Made by a program: the position numbers and the translations under genes | Assembly (NCBI GenBank): GCA_963682025.1 | Contig: OY821518.1 | Location: 222,633,840 to 222,697,839 of the forward strand | DNA length: 64,000 nucleotides | Direction: 5' to 3' | Source: Cordilura impudica | Lineage: Eukaryota; Arthropoda; Insecta; Diptera; Scathophagidae | In this document: in pieces, positions 34,596-45,721 of the stretch | How positions within the stretch are numbered: the stretch's first letter is position 1 | Layout of the letters: each line of letters starts with the position of its first letter | The notes under the pieces: model-generated | The model's input: the letters and a program-made list of their open reading frames with translations, nothing else | The model's database searches: none | What the model was told of the DNA's origin: nothing

Positions 34596-35034
34596 CTAGA
34601 TGTAACCCGGTGTGATTCGCTACCCCTCTCCCCTCGCTTTGTAAGGAAAGGGCTTACGCAAAATCCCAAGGCTCTCACTGCTACAGTACTCCAGATATAT
34701 AACATTTATTAAATACTTTATATGTGTGATGCCACGCCCCTTTGCCCGATCCCGCCCATTTTTTGTCTGACTACTCACGTTAATAATGAATGACCTAAGA
34801 CAAATTTGCAAAGCTGTCTCTGTCATAGTACTCAATAAATATGACAATAAAAAAATTACTTTATATGGGAGGTGCCACGCCCACTAAAAATACTAAAAAA
34901 TTATAACCTATAGCACTTCTCACATCCGCAGTAAGACACATTGAAAATTTCAGGAAGATCAGATCAGTAGTTACGGAGATTACCTCTTACAAACAAACAC
35001 ACATTACCTCTTTATTTTATTATAGTATATATAA
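34596..35034 (+). mobile_element. family C, copy C2
   Basis: It begins ACTAGATGTAACCCGGTGTG, then ATTCGCTACCCC. Modules contain GATGCCACGCCCCTTTGCCC and GGAGGTGCCACGCCCACT, then TTTCAGGAAGATCAGATCAG, and the copy ends in ACAAACACACATTACC plus a TATATATAAT tail. This gives good limits for the family. Confidence 0.75.
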
Positions 35035-35159
35035 TAGGGCGGGTCGATATGTAGGGAGCAAAAAAATCGCTCAAGTGACAAGGAAAATCATTTTCTAGGG
35101 ATCAAAATAAGAAACTTTGCCCAAGGAACCATACCTCTAAAACGAATTCTGATGTCCCG

Positions 35160-35333
35160 ACTTTTGACCTGTCTGTCTGTCTGCCATGGGACAACCCCAT
35201 TCCCCCTCATGAATTGATCTTAAACTTGGCATATAGTCTTGTTGTGACTACAGATTAATTTCTGGGTAGTCACGCATAGTCACGGAGTGATCTAAAAGTT
35301 ATTTACCCTCATCCGATCGATCTTTTTGAATAA
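35160..35333. repeat. single minisatellite unit
   Basis: AACCCCATTCCCCCTCAT, GTCTTGTTGTGACTACAG and GTAGTCACGCATAGTCACGG match the first unit of the array at 9166-9915. This suggests the array arose by amplification of a segment native to this TIR element. Confidence 0.8.
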
Positions 35334-35369
35334 CATAACATAGTCAAGACGTGTGATTATTATTTATTA

Positions 35370-35861
35370 AGGTGCTATTACATGATGTGTTTTTTACATA
35401 TGTACTGTCAAATTTTCCCACAACAAAAGTTGTACACATCGTGTGATACATATGAAACATTGTTTATGTACAATACATGAGGAAAGTCACATGTACATTT
35501 TTCAATTAGAACAGGTTCTATTTTTGCATGACAAACATATGAAAATACAACACTGCTTGTGGCGAAAGAAAAACAGAGTAAATTTTAAAGATTAATATTG
35601 AAAGAAAAATAAATTGTTTAGTACTATTTAACAATTAAAAAATATATAACCTTTTTTTTAACAATAAATTTTTTTAAATTCACAAATTAAATCAGCTGTT
35701 GTTTACATTTAGAGGTTATATCATACGGAAATACATATGTACGTGTGATAGCAAAAATTATGAATCGTATGTAAAAGACAATTTTGACAGGCATGAGGAA
35801 TTTCATATGGATAAAAAAAGTGACAGTACATATGTAAAAAACATTTCGTGTAATAGCACCT
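35370..35861. mobile_element. Harbinger-like MITE (TTA target duplication)
   Basis: AGGTGCTATTACATGA at the left and the inverse of AGGTGCTATTACACGA at the right. The TIR extends about 42 bp to CATATGTACTGTCA. TTA flanks both sides (35367-35369 and 35862-35864). The interior is non-coding. It sits inside the older TIR element 35037-36226. Confidence 0.85.
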
Positions 35862-36365
35862 TTAGCAGAGTAGAAGATACGTATACGTATGAGTGTTAAT
35901 TTTAATATTAAATCAGAGTCAGCCCAATTCTAAGCAAAAAATGGTGATTTTTTGAAATGTTTGTATGGGGAACCCCCAGGGGGTTCCAGGGGGTGTGCCA
36001 CTGGCTTGGGTGGGTCGCTCTTCCAAAGTTAGTGAGGGTCGATCATACATTTGAACTCGATTGGGGCACTCTAAACGGGTCAAATTGAGACAGACAGACA
36101 GACAGGTCAAAAGTCGAGACATCAGAATTCGTTTTAGAGGTATGGTTCCTCGGGCAAATTTTCTTATTTTGATCCCTAAAATACGATTTTCCTTGTCACT
36201 TGGGCGATTTTTAAATCGACCCGCCCTAAAATATAATGATAATAATTTGTGATAATGCATTAATGTCATGATTGTAATTCATTTAAAATCATTATATCAT
36301 AGTTATAGTTAATTAATGCATTTAAAGTATTACAGAATATATAATACATATTATATTTATATATA

Positions 36366-36742
36366 CTAGCAGATCCCAGCCCTCGAAATTCGAGTGCAAA
36401 TTCTAGGAAATTTAATTTTTCATTAAATAGAGTCCCTAAAGTTATGCTAATCATTTATAGCCAATTCACAAATCAACACAAGAAAAACAAACTCATTTTT
36501 ATTACAAACACATTAACAAATTTAAAAACACACACATAGCATTATATAATTTTATGTATGTTTTAGTAGCAACTTTAAATGCATTTTACTCAAAATAAAG
36601 GAAAAAAATTAAAAAGCTGTAAATTTGCAAAACGACTAAAAAGAAATACCTTTCAAATAATATACGCTTGGTCAAAATCGGGATAAAACGGTAGAACAAA
36701 GCATCGGTCACAAGAAATCACCTAGCCTATTAATATTATAGA
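36366..36742 (-). mobile_element. Helitron-like family H, copy H2
   Basis: Minus strand: A, then TCTATAATATTAATAGGC ... CACTCGAATTTCGAGGG, TGGGATCTGCTAG, then T. 377 bp. Both ends and the A/T insertion site are clear. Confidence 0.85.
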
Positions 36743-38268
36743 TAATATAATAATTCATTATAATATATTCATTCAATAATTCATTATAATATATTGTACT
36801 ATATTATTATTTCTTATAATATATACCATTACTATAATTTTTTATAATACATATTACCATCATTACTATATGTGATAATACCTAATATTGCGCATATAAT
36901 GGATTTTACTTATATTATAATATATTATAATACATTTAAAAAAACTATATTTCGTTATAAGTTATTACATCACACTATATTACATTATAATTCACTATAT
37001 TGTGATTATAATGTGTCTAAATACATTTTGCAATAAATAAAATTCATTGTATTGTAATGTACTGTATTATACTATTAATATAATTTATTATAACACATTA
37101 TACCATCGTTCTAATTTGTTATTATACATAATATCGTGCATATAGTGCTTTATATCAATATTATAATTCGTAATAATACATTTAACATAATCGTATTTCA
37201 TTATAATAGATTATATTTTGCTTATAATTTATTAAAATACATTATAGCATGATTCTAATTGGTGTTAGTACGTTTTTTCGTAATTATAATTCCCTTATCT
37301 TCACTAAATGCATTATATCAATATTATTATTAATCTAAAAATATTTATCATAATTATAATTAATTATAATTCATTATATTGTAATTATAATTTATTAAAC
37401 TACACTATACTATCATCTATAATATTAATAGGCTAGGCGATTTCTTGTTACCGATGTTTTGTTCTACCGTTTTATCCCGATATGTACCAAAAGTACATGA
37501 TTTGAAAGGTATTTCCTATTAGCTGTTCGCCAGATTTACAGATTTTTTTAATTTTTCCTTTATTTTGAGTAAATTGCATTTAAAGTTGCTACTAACACAT
37601 ACATAAAAGTATACATATGCTATGTGTGTATTTACTAAATTAGTTAATGTGTTTGTTAATGAGTTTGTTATCTTCATTCACAATAATAATAAGCCAAAAA
37701 AGTTGGTTTGTGAATTGGCTAAGTTGAGAAATAAAGATGCCTAGAAATTGCACTCGAATTTCGAGTGCCGGAATCTGCTGGTTATAATATATTATAACAT
37801 ATTATATCAATATTATAATTTATTATAATGAATTATTTATTTATTATATTACGATTTAAATTTATTTTGATACAATATATCTTGATTATGATGGATTCTA
37901 TCATGATTATAATTAATTATACTGCGATTATAATTTTTACTTTATTATCAATTTAATTTGCTATAATATATTATACTAATTATTTATAATACCAAATATC
38001 CCGTATGTAGTGCATTACAATGTGTTATATTATAATTATAATATATGATAATGCATATATTATAATGCTTTAAATCGTAATTATAACTTATCTCAATATT
38101 ATGTATCGTGAATATAATAAATTATATCAAATTATAATATATTATACCATCATCATAATTTGTTATAATAATTTATATCAGCATTATAATTGGTTATAGT
38201 ATCTAATATCACACATATAATACTTTATAATGTATTATAGCATGATTAAAATTTGTTTTAGTATATTA
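36743..38268. repeat. degenerate TATAAT-rich array
   Basis: Runs of the type ATTATAATATATTATAA, interspersed with TTATACCATCATTCTAAT and CATTATATC, continue for about 1.5 kb around the Helitron-like copy H3. Spacing is irregular at 20-40 bp. Similar tracts lie at 41990, 42741, 54780 and 61380. It is non-coding and its origin is unclear. Confidence 0.7.
37416..37781 (+). mobile_element. Helitron-like family H, copy H3
   Basis: A, then TCTATAATATTAATAGGC ... GCACTCGAATTTCGAGTGC (stem GCACTCG/CGAGTGC), then CGGAATCTGCTGG and T. 366 bp. This copy has the clearest 3' hairpin and a CTGG terminus, which fits the CTRR rule. Confidence 0.85.
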
Positions 38269-38700
38269 ATAGCATAACCCAGCACTCGAAATTCGAGTGA
38301 AAATTCTAGGAAATTTTTTTTTTTTTATTAATTTTTTTTTTCAATGTTTTTTTTAATCTATATGTATAAAAAAATTATGATAATAAATAATTTTATAAGA
38401 GCATGAAGGTATGTTAATCAATGTTAGTCAATTCACAATTCAACACAGGGCGTGTGATATACAATTATGTTTAGTGAAATTCGATGAACTGTGAATTGGG
38501 TAAAATTGATTACTATACCTTTAGACTCTTATAAAATTATATATTATTAATATTTAATTTAATTTAATTTAATATATTTTTAACACATATTATACATAAA
38601 TTTAAAAATTCTGCATTTCTTCTCCATATTCACTGTGACTATGCCAATTTTCACACTCTTCTGTGCACGCGTTATGCTTAATAAGGGATGAAAAAAGTTT
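38269..38700 (-). mobile_element. Helitron-like variant H6
   Basis: Minus strand: the 3' end is TCACTCGAATTTCGAGTG, then CTGGGTTATGCTAT and T. The body differs from H1-H4 (TTTTATAAGAGCATGAAGG, ATTCTGCATTTCTTC, TTCTGTGCACGCGTTATGC) and matches the copy at 43390. It is a longer related variant; the 5' end is not defined. Confidence 0.6.
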
Positions 38701-39556
38701 CCTTCAAATATTAATAGTATATTCTTTTAATATGTTTAATCTCGATATATTTTGCTTTAATAATTTTATTTTATTTTAATGCATTTAATCTTGATTACAA
38801 TCATTGTAATTAATTATATATATTGATTATAATTTGTTGTAATATATAATATATGTCATAATCATAACGCTTATATTTAATTATACTTTATTAAACTATC
38901 ATTCTAATTGAATATAATACATTATACTAGCATTATAAGTTGTTAAAAAACATTATATTGCGCTTATAATTTATTGTTTAATTTATTCTTTGATATATTA
39001 AGCTTTGAGTCGAAAATTGACAGAAAAATCGACAAAAAACAAAAGATAACTGGATCAGCTTATTCAACTATGAATTGTCCTTTAGTAATTCTACGAATAA
39101 CATTAAAAAAATTTGAGAGAACGGTTTAAGAATTCTAAAAAATTTATTTAAAAAACATCCTAAAATATGGAATAAAAAACAAAAGCTCAAAGTCAAACTT
39201 AATTATTTTATCATTTAATAAAAAATAAAAAAATCGAAGAAACACTAATATTTATCAACTTTCTAAAATTTTTAAGATTTTTTCTTAAAAAAATTTTTAA
39301 AAATTTTAATATGTTGAAGTAAATCATTCGAAGCAAACGATTAGAACAATATATATATATATATATATTAATATTTATATAGTCGTGTTCAATAAAAAAT
39401 TTGGCTTTAAATATTCATGTTTGTGTCTTAATTATTTTGTTTTTTTTTTATATATTTTTATTTTATATGTTTAAGCACTTTTTCACGTTTCTTGCCTTAG
39501 TCTTTTGTTCTACGAAACCAACATTAGCTTAAAGTTTAAAGTTTTTAAATACTAAC
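38701..39556. other. start of obst-E intron 1, non-coding
   Basis: AT-rich, with an (AT)n run near 39349-39369. No exon or transposon was recognised. Confidence 0.45.
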
Positions 39557-39614
39557 CCATTGAGCCAAACATGGCCAAACACACAACAGCACTAATAATA
39601 AATATTTTAAACAT
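39557..39614 (-). CDS. obst-E: obst-E first coding exon (signal peptide)
   Basis: ATG at 39614 opens MFKIFIISAVVCLAMFGSM, a typical secretory signal: one lysine near the start, then a hydrophobic core. It ends one base into a codon at the donor G|GTTAGT (39556-39551). That phase-1 end matches both downstream exons, whose acceptors each leave two bases before the next codon. Joined to exon B the signal continues VMAVGSCA; joined to exon A it continues A(LA)ITC. The exon is too short for ordinary ORF finding. The intron to exon B would be about 17.2 kb and to exon A about 19.5 kb. The link is inferred from strand, phase, signal-peptide character and lack of another candidate. Confidence 0.75.
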
Positions 39615-39738
39615 TTTTATAACGTTATTTAAGAATAACTAACAAAAAATTAATACTTTTTCGTCCTTTTGCGCTTTTAGATTAAAACTGGCGCTTTAGT
39701 TAAGTAAACGTTGTTTATTATACGAGTTTAAAATTAAG

Positions 39739-39770
39739 ACTGATTTTAAAAATACAACGACTGCTATAAG
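39739..39770 (-). promoter_or_regulatory. obst-E: obst-E core promoter: TATA-like box and initiator
   Basis: On the minus strand CTTATAG (39770-39764) lies about 26 bp upstream of TCAGT (39743-39739), the arthropod initiator consensus. This puts +1 near 39741 and a 5' UTR of about 127 bp before the ATG at 39614. Spacing is ideal for a TATA/Inr promoter; no DPE is evident. Confidence 0.6.
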
Positions 39771-39779
39771 AGGGTATCA

Positions 39780-40885
39780 CTGCGAAAGAAATATATGAAA
39801 ATATAAAGAAGATTTGTAAGCTACAGGTTTTTTCTTCTTTTTTTTTTTTTTTTTGTTTAGAAGAATATTAAATAAATACGTTACTAAACATGTTTTTAGT
39901 AAGTATAAAAAAATTTTCGTTATCATTTTAAATGAATTTAAATCTGTATAAAATATACTTAATGGCTTCAGTTTCGTTTTGATTTTGTACAAATTGAAAT
40001 ATAATTATTTATACATATGACTGATTTTCACAAAAAAAAGTGTCATATTGTTGTCTCAATAGAAACATGTAATACATTTAAGTTTGTAGTAAAGTTTATT
40101 GATTACATATTGTGTATCGAAAACATTTCTATTCCAAGGACTTTTAAAATTTTTGGAATAATACCAAACACAAAAAGGTTTGAATTTCATCATTATCTTA
40201 TTTTTTTGGAAATCTTTAATAAGTAGTATAACATGTTCAGATATTTCGAGTTAATGATGACGAGATTTTTGATGTTGTTGCTCATTGTTTTAAATATTTA
40301 TCTACTTTTTTTTAATATTTCCAGAAAATGTCAAGGCTTTTTAAGTTATGCGTTTTTTCACCAGACGATACCAAACCTTAAAGCAAATATTTGCTTCTTT
40401 TAATATGATGTTTGTTTAACAAAATCTTTGGGTGTAACTGGTTGAACAATTTGAAAGCAATGTAGAATTAACGTGTTTATAATTTCAAAAAAAAAAAAAT
40501 ATATGAATCACAGAATCTTAAAATTAATAATAGAAATTATTCATCAAATAATAAAAGTGCTGAATTTTTATATGTCAATTGCGAATTTTAACAAAATTAA
40601 AAAAAAAAAAAAAAAACACTTGTTAAGCATATTATTATCGTGAACTAATTGCAATTAACAAAAAATTATATTTGGATTTTTTTAATGCTTAAGTATTACG
40701 GATCATTTGAGCAGTGTGTATGTGGTTCATGACTAATGCGCAATAATAAATTTAAAAAATTCAGGTATAATAACTCCATTATATCAAATTATATTTATAG
40801 TAAAATGTATTATAACAAATTTAAATTGTATTATAATTAATTGTATTTTTATAACAAATTATAATTGTGTCATAATGTATTATAA
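39780..40885. other. region upstream of obst-E
   Basis: AT-rich, no gene recognised. It may hold the proximal enhancers of obst-E. A 69-codon frame at 40017-40226 has no family motif. Confidence 0.4.
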
Positions 40886-40888
40886 AAA

Positions 40889-41552
40889 ACTAGCTGAACC
40901 CGGTGTGCTTCGCTACCCCTCATCGTTATAAAATAAAATAAAATAAAAAAAAAAATTTTATACATTAACAAAATATTATTTATTTAATTTAGAATTAATT
41001 ATTGCACTAACAACTTTATATAGTCAAGGGCTTAATAAAAGTTATTATGGATTTTAATTTTTCTAAAAAGGGCGTGGTCCCGCCCAGTTTTCTTTTAGTA
41101 CTATTTCTATTAATTTCAATACGATATATGCCACGCCTCTTTGCCCACTGACAACTTTATGTAGTTAACGACTTATTATTTCGCAAAAATATCCTTTTGT
41201 GAAAATTTCATGACGCTCCTTCCGGTAGTTTAGAAGATATTACGATTTTTATTTTTCTAAAAAGGGGCGTTGTCCCGCCCACGTTTCTTCTGGTATGTAT
41301 TTCTATTCCTGCCAATACCATATGTACCAAATATGACCGGTGTAGGTCAAAAAATTCCCGAGATATGACGATTTAAAATTTTGGGTTATATGGGCGTGGC
41401 GCCTCCCCTTTGTCCAATTAAAAATTTATATAGCCTATTATTCCTTCCAGAGTCACAGTAACACGCTGTCAAAATTTCAGGAAGATCGGTTCAGGGGATT
41501 GGCCTCCTATAAAGCACAAACCAACACACATTCATTTTTATATATATAGAAG
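40889..41552 (+). mobile_element. family C, copy C3
   Basis: Starts ACTAGCTGAACCCGGTGTGC, then TTCGCTACCCC. Modules carry GGCGTGGTCCCGCCCA, GCCACGCCTCTTTGCCC and TATGGGCGTGGCGCC, then ATTTCAGGAAGATCGGTTCAG. It ends ACACACATTCATTTTTATAT. Complete by comparison with C2. Confidence 0.75.
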
Positions 41553-41569
41553 ATTGAAAGCAGATTAAT

Positions 41570-41935
41570 TATAATTTAAGGTAAAATGGGGCGAAAAAGG
41601 GATAATAAAATGTACCTTACCTGTAGATAAAAAGTGTATAAAACTTTAGGTAAATACATATTACAAAAAAAGTATTTTGTATAGCAAACATTGTTAGTGG
41701 TATAAGTAAGTATCTGAATTAAAAAAGGGGGCGGTGAAGTGGGCGTGGTTCATAGTTATATGGCGACGTTAACAGTATTAAGAGCAATATACTACCAAAT
41801 AAAAAAAATCCGTTGGAAGGAACAAATTTGTACAGAGAACAAAAAGTTTAAAACTTTCAAACAAAATTTGGCGTGAAAAGGGGCGTGAAAGGGGGCGTGG
41901 CGTAAGAAATGTTTATTTCTACCTCGCCTGGAGTA
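41570..41935. repeat. GGGCGTGG-containing modules
   Basis: AAAGGGGGCGTGGCGTAAG, GGCGTGAAAAGGGGCGTG and GTGAAGTGGGCGTGGTTC recall the CCACGCCC modules of family C in inverse orientation. Probably a diverged fragment of family C or a relative. Confidence 0.4.
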
Positions 41936-41989
41936 TAATGTGTATACAATTTGAAGTAAATCTGTTAAAAACTATATGGGAGCAATTAC

Positions 41990-42372
41990 ATAATTTTAAA
42001 TAGTATTGACTATTGTATTGACTATTATAACAGATTAAAATGTTGGTATAAACCATTGTAACAAATTATAACCATGGCCTAATGCATTTTAATACATTAT
42101 CACCACGTTATCATAATTGGTAAAAATTATAATCATTTTATAAACTAATATAACATATACTCATTGTGAAATAATCCGTTATAATATTATATAACTTGGC
42201 ATAATGAATTAATAACAAATTTTAATCATGTTATTAATAATTAAAGCAAATTCTATAAAAATTTATAGTTGGGTTACAGTGTATAAAATTATAATACAAC
42301 TAACAAATTTTTATCATGTTATAAACTATGTTGACAAATTACAATTATGGAATTATGCATTATAATGTATTA
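41990..42372. repeat. TATAAT-rich array
   Basis: Repeating AATTATAATCATGG-type and CATTATAATGTATTA-type words, as at 36743-38268. Confidence 0.55.
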
Positions 42373-42740
42373 ATAGCTGATTCCACCAGTCGAAATTCAA
42401 ATGTAATTTCTATGATACTTTATTTCTCAAATTAGCCAATTCAAAAACCAAAATTTTTTTGGTTTATTATTATTGTGATTGAAGATAACAAACTCATTAA
42501 CAAACATATTAACTAATTTAATAAACACACACATAGCATATGTATAATTGTATGTATGTGTTAGTAGCAACTTTAAATGCAATTTGCTCAAAACAAAGTA
42601 CAAAATTAAAAAATCTGTAAATCTGGTGAATAGCTTAAAAGAAATACCTTTCAAATAATATGCGCTTGGACCAAATCGGAATAAAACGGTAGAACAAAAC
42701 ATCGGTAACAAGAAATCACCTAGCCTATTAATATTATAGA
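42373..42740 (-). mobile_element. Helitron-like family H, copy H4
   Basis: Minus strand: A, then TCTATAATATTAATAGGC ... AATTTCGACTGG, TGGAATCAGCTAT, then T. The hairpin is mutated and the terminal CTAG has become CTAT. 368 bp. Confidence 0.8.
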
Positions 42741-43389
42741 TGGATAACCATGGTATAATAATTCAACAACAAACTACAATAAGACTATAAACCATTATTT
42801 TCAATTTAAATTGTAGCAGAATGTATTTTAATGCATAAAGACTATAGTATAATGAATTAAAACAAAGTATAATCATGCTATAGATTATTTTAACAAGTTA
42901 TAATTCTTGGATAATTAATTATAACTAATGGTATAACCATTGCTACATATTATAATTTTTGTATAATCCATTCTAATATATTATAACCGTGACACAATGA
43001 ATTATAACAAATTATATAGATGGTACAACCATTATAAGACATTATATTTTCGACAAAACCCTTTGTAATTAATTATAACAGTGATATATATATAACTTAA
43101 TACAAACACATTATCGTATAACACATTATAGCAGTGCTGTAATGAATTATAAAAAATTATAATAATATTAAAGATTTTCACAATAAAATATACTCCTGGT
43201 TTAAACCATTCTATATTATATATATTATGTCCTATGGTTCCTAAAAGGAGCAAGGGCCACAAACCATTATAGCATATTATCATATGATATTAGCCATTAT
43301 AACAATATTTAATGGTTGTATAATTTATCATAATATATTAATAACGTGGAATAATGTATTATATTGAAATTATAATTATAGATTAAACC
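42741..43389. repeat. TATAAT-rich array
   Basis: TATAACCATTGCTACATATT, GTATAATCCATTCTAATA and similar words recur. The 83-codon minus-strand frame here is compositional. Confidence 0.55.
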
Positions 43390-43830
43390 ATTACTGGAAA
43401 TTTGATTGCAAATTCTAGGAATTTATATTCTTTTAATCTATATATATAATAAATTTATTAATATTTAAATAACATTCATTTAATTGTGCATTATTAAATA
43501 AAATTCATTAAATTTCATTATAAATATTTGATGAACGCACAGAAGAAATATAAATAGGATTGTTAAAAATAATTTTATAAGAGCCTAAAGGTATGCTGAT
43601 CAATTTTAGGCAATTCGCAATACAACAATTAAAATGTACTCTTATTTGAAACCAACAATAAAATAATAAATGCTGGTTTTATAAAATTATTTATTATAAA
43701 TGTTTTATTTTATTTAATATAATATATTTTTAACACATGTTATACATAAATTTTATCATTCTGCACTTCTTCTTCATATGATCTATATCTATGCCGAATT
43801 TCATACTCCTCCGTGCGCGCATTTTGCTTA
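43390..43830 (-). mobile_element. Helitron-like variant H7
   Basis: Colinear with the copy at 38269: TTTTATAAGAGCCTAAAGG, CAATTTTAGGCAATTCGC, TTTTAACACATGTTATAC, ATTCTGCACTTCTTCTTC. The 3' hairpin is degraded. Confidence 0.55.
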
Positions 43831-44077
43831 AAAATTTGTCTACAAATTTACCTTCACGTAGGTAAATTTACAAAAATTACATTTAATTTTAATCGTGGTA
43901 TAACCATTTTACCAATTTTAGTAGTGGTACAATGCATTCTAATACATTTTAATCCAGCCGTTGGGAATTATATAAAATTGTATGTATTATATAGGGTGAC
44001 AATACATTTTATAAAATTCTAAATTTGCCACTTTTGTTTTTTTAATAATTTCACGTTAAGTCCTAAAATTATGTATT

Positions 44078-44528
44078 TATACCTTATACCACTATGTGGT
44101 CAGCATATACTAAAGTTTATGTTGATGTTTGTAACTACCAGAAATATTTGACCCAGGCCCATCTTTTATTATATATCGATCGTAAATTATCATAAGATCC
44201 AAGTTATCATATAGATCCCGGTCATATTGGGTTTGTAGTAGTAGTCCATGTAAAATTGCTTCTCGATCTTCACTAAAACCTATCAAAAAATAAAAATGTT
44301 CCACAGATTTTTCTCAAATTTGGTTTGGATATACAAAAAATAAGTGTCTCTACCAAATATGACCAGGATTGGTCTATTTTCCGAATTAGTCCCCATATAA
44401 ATATAGCATCCGATATGAACTTTTTCATATCTGCACGCCAAAAAATTAATAACAAGGCCAAGACCCTTTCTCTAAACGATTGATATAGGATATCCTATAG
44501 TCGGTCTAGACCAACTATAACTTTGTTA
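44078..44528 (-). mobile_element. family R, copy R5 (internally deleted)
   Basis: It begins TATACCTTATACCACTATGT and ends with the mutated palindrome GTCGGTCTAGACCAAC. The (GTCC)n block and its surroundings are missing. Confidence 0.8.
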
Positions 44529-44751
44529 TTTGTATTTTTTTTTTTTTTGCGAAATCACTCTTTGGTGTGTTTTCTGTCGAAAATTAACAAATTTGTTACA
44601 AAAAATACAATAAAAAAATAAATAAACGATAAAAAAAACTTAAACTTCTGTAGCAGAGTTGATTAAAACAATAATAATAGAAGATGGTATGGAAGAAAAT
44701 GTCTAAAATCTTAATCGTTCTTTAAATATTTATATTTTCAACTCTTTTTTG

Positions 44752-45150
44752 TACCCTCCATCTCAGTGTGCAGAGGGTATATATAAGTTTGTCATTCCGT
44801 TTGTAATAAATAGAAAAAAAAATCTGGACCTCAAAAAATATATATATATTTGTGATCCTTATAACAAGCGGAGTTGATATAGCGATGTCCGTCTGTGGAA
44901 ATCACGATGACAACTTCAATCGGGCAGCTAGGGTACTCGTTGGCATAAAAAATGATTCACTAACATTCTGAGAAGTTTGCTGTTTAAAATCGCCCAAATC
45001 GGTTGATTAGGGCCCGAGATTTGAATGAGGAACTAAAAAAAGTCTTGAAAAAATATGATTTTATATGTTGTTCTTGTCACGATCACGTCCTCAATAGGAC
45101 AGCTAGGATGATCATTTTTAGTGAGAATGATTCACAAAGATGATTCACCT
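44752..45150 (+). mobile_element. another dispersed dipteran repeat
   Basis: GTACCCTCCATCTCAGTGTG and CAGAGGGTATATATAAGTTT, then GTCATTCCGTTTGTAATA, ATATAGCGATGTCCGTCTG and GAAATCACGATGACAAC. The terminal TACCCTC...GAGGGTA hairpin and the GTCCGTCTG tract echo family R in design but not in sequence. No coding capacity. Confidence 0.5.
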
Positions 45151-45721
45151 GTTGTATTTTTTGTGTGTAATATTTACATATACATACATACATATATTAG
45201 ATAATAAAATAATATACATACACATATTCTAAATATATATGTATATCCGTAATAACGGCATGTTAGAAATAAATTGGTACATTATTTTATTTATATAAAA
45301 TTCTGCAATACTTTGTTTTAGGGAAAATGCATTAACAAACAGAGTGTCACTTCATTTTGCACAGTGTGACTATGCCACAATAGATGGCGCCACAATTTTT
45401 GTTCTAATTAGCTTTGCAATTCTATTTTAACATGAATGTCAACATTTTCAGTTAGATATCCAACACAACAATGTTAAAAGTATATACAGAGCAGAGTAAA
45501 GAAGAAGCAATGATATCTGACTGCGATCACATATAATTTTTAAAAATTGTTTATAATTACTAAAAAGTTATTATTCACATAAATTCAAAATTGCACCTTT
45601 TAAATTTTCCATTCGAATTTAAGAAAATATCAATTCTAAAAACTGGAATTCAGGTTTCCAGTTATAAATTAGAAAATGTTAATTGAATTTCAGAAAATCA
45701 TATTAAAACGTCGGAAATAAT

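Larger units (their letters stand above)
35037..36226. mobile_element. TIR element with 145-bp inverted ends and TA flanks
   Basis: GGGCGGGTCGAT at 35037 and its inverse ending at 36226 begin TIRs of about 145 bp. They run through GACAAGGAAAATC, GGAACCATACCTCTAAAACG and AATTCTGATGTC to a CTGTCTGTCTGTC tract. TA flanks both sides (35035-35036 and 36227-36228). Inside are one minisatellite unit and a younger Harbinger-like MITE. No transposase is present. Confidence 0.85.

Noticed and set aside
45355..45370. CACAGTG in GCACAGTGTGACTATG, considered as a Transib terminus
   Set aside because: A single heptamer without partner, duplication or nearby transposase. Expected by chance at this window length.
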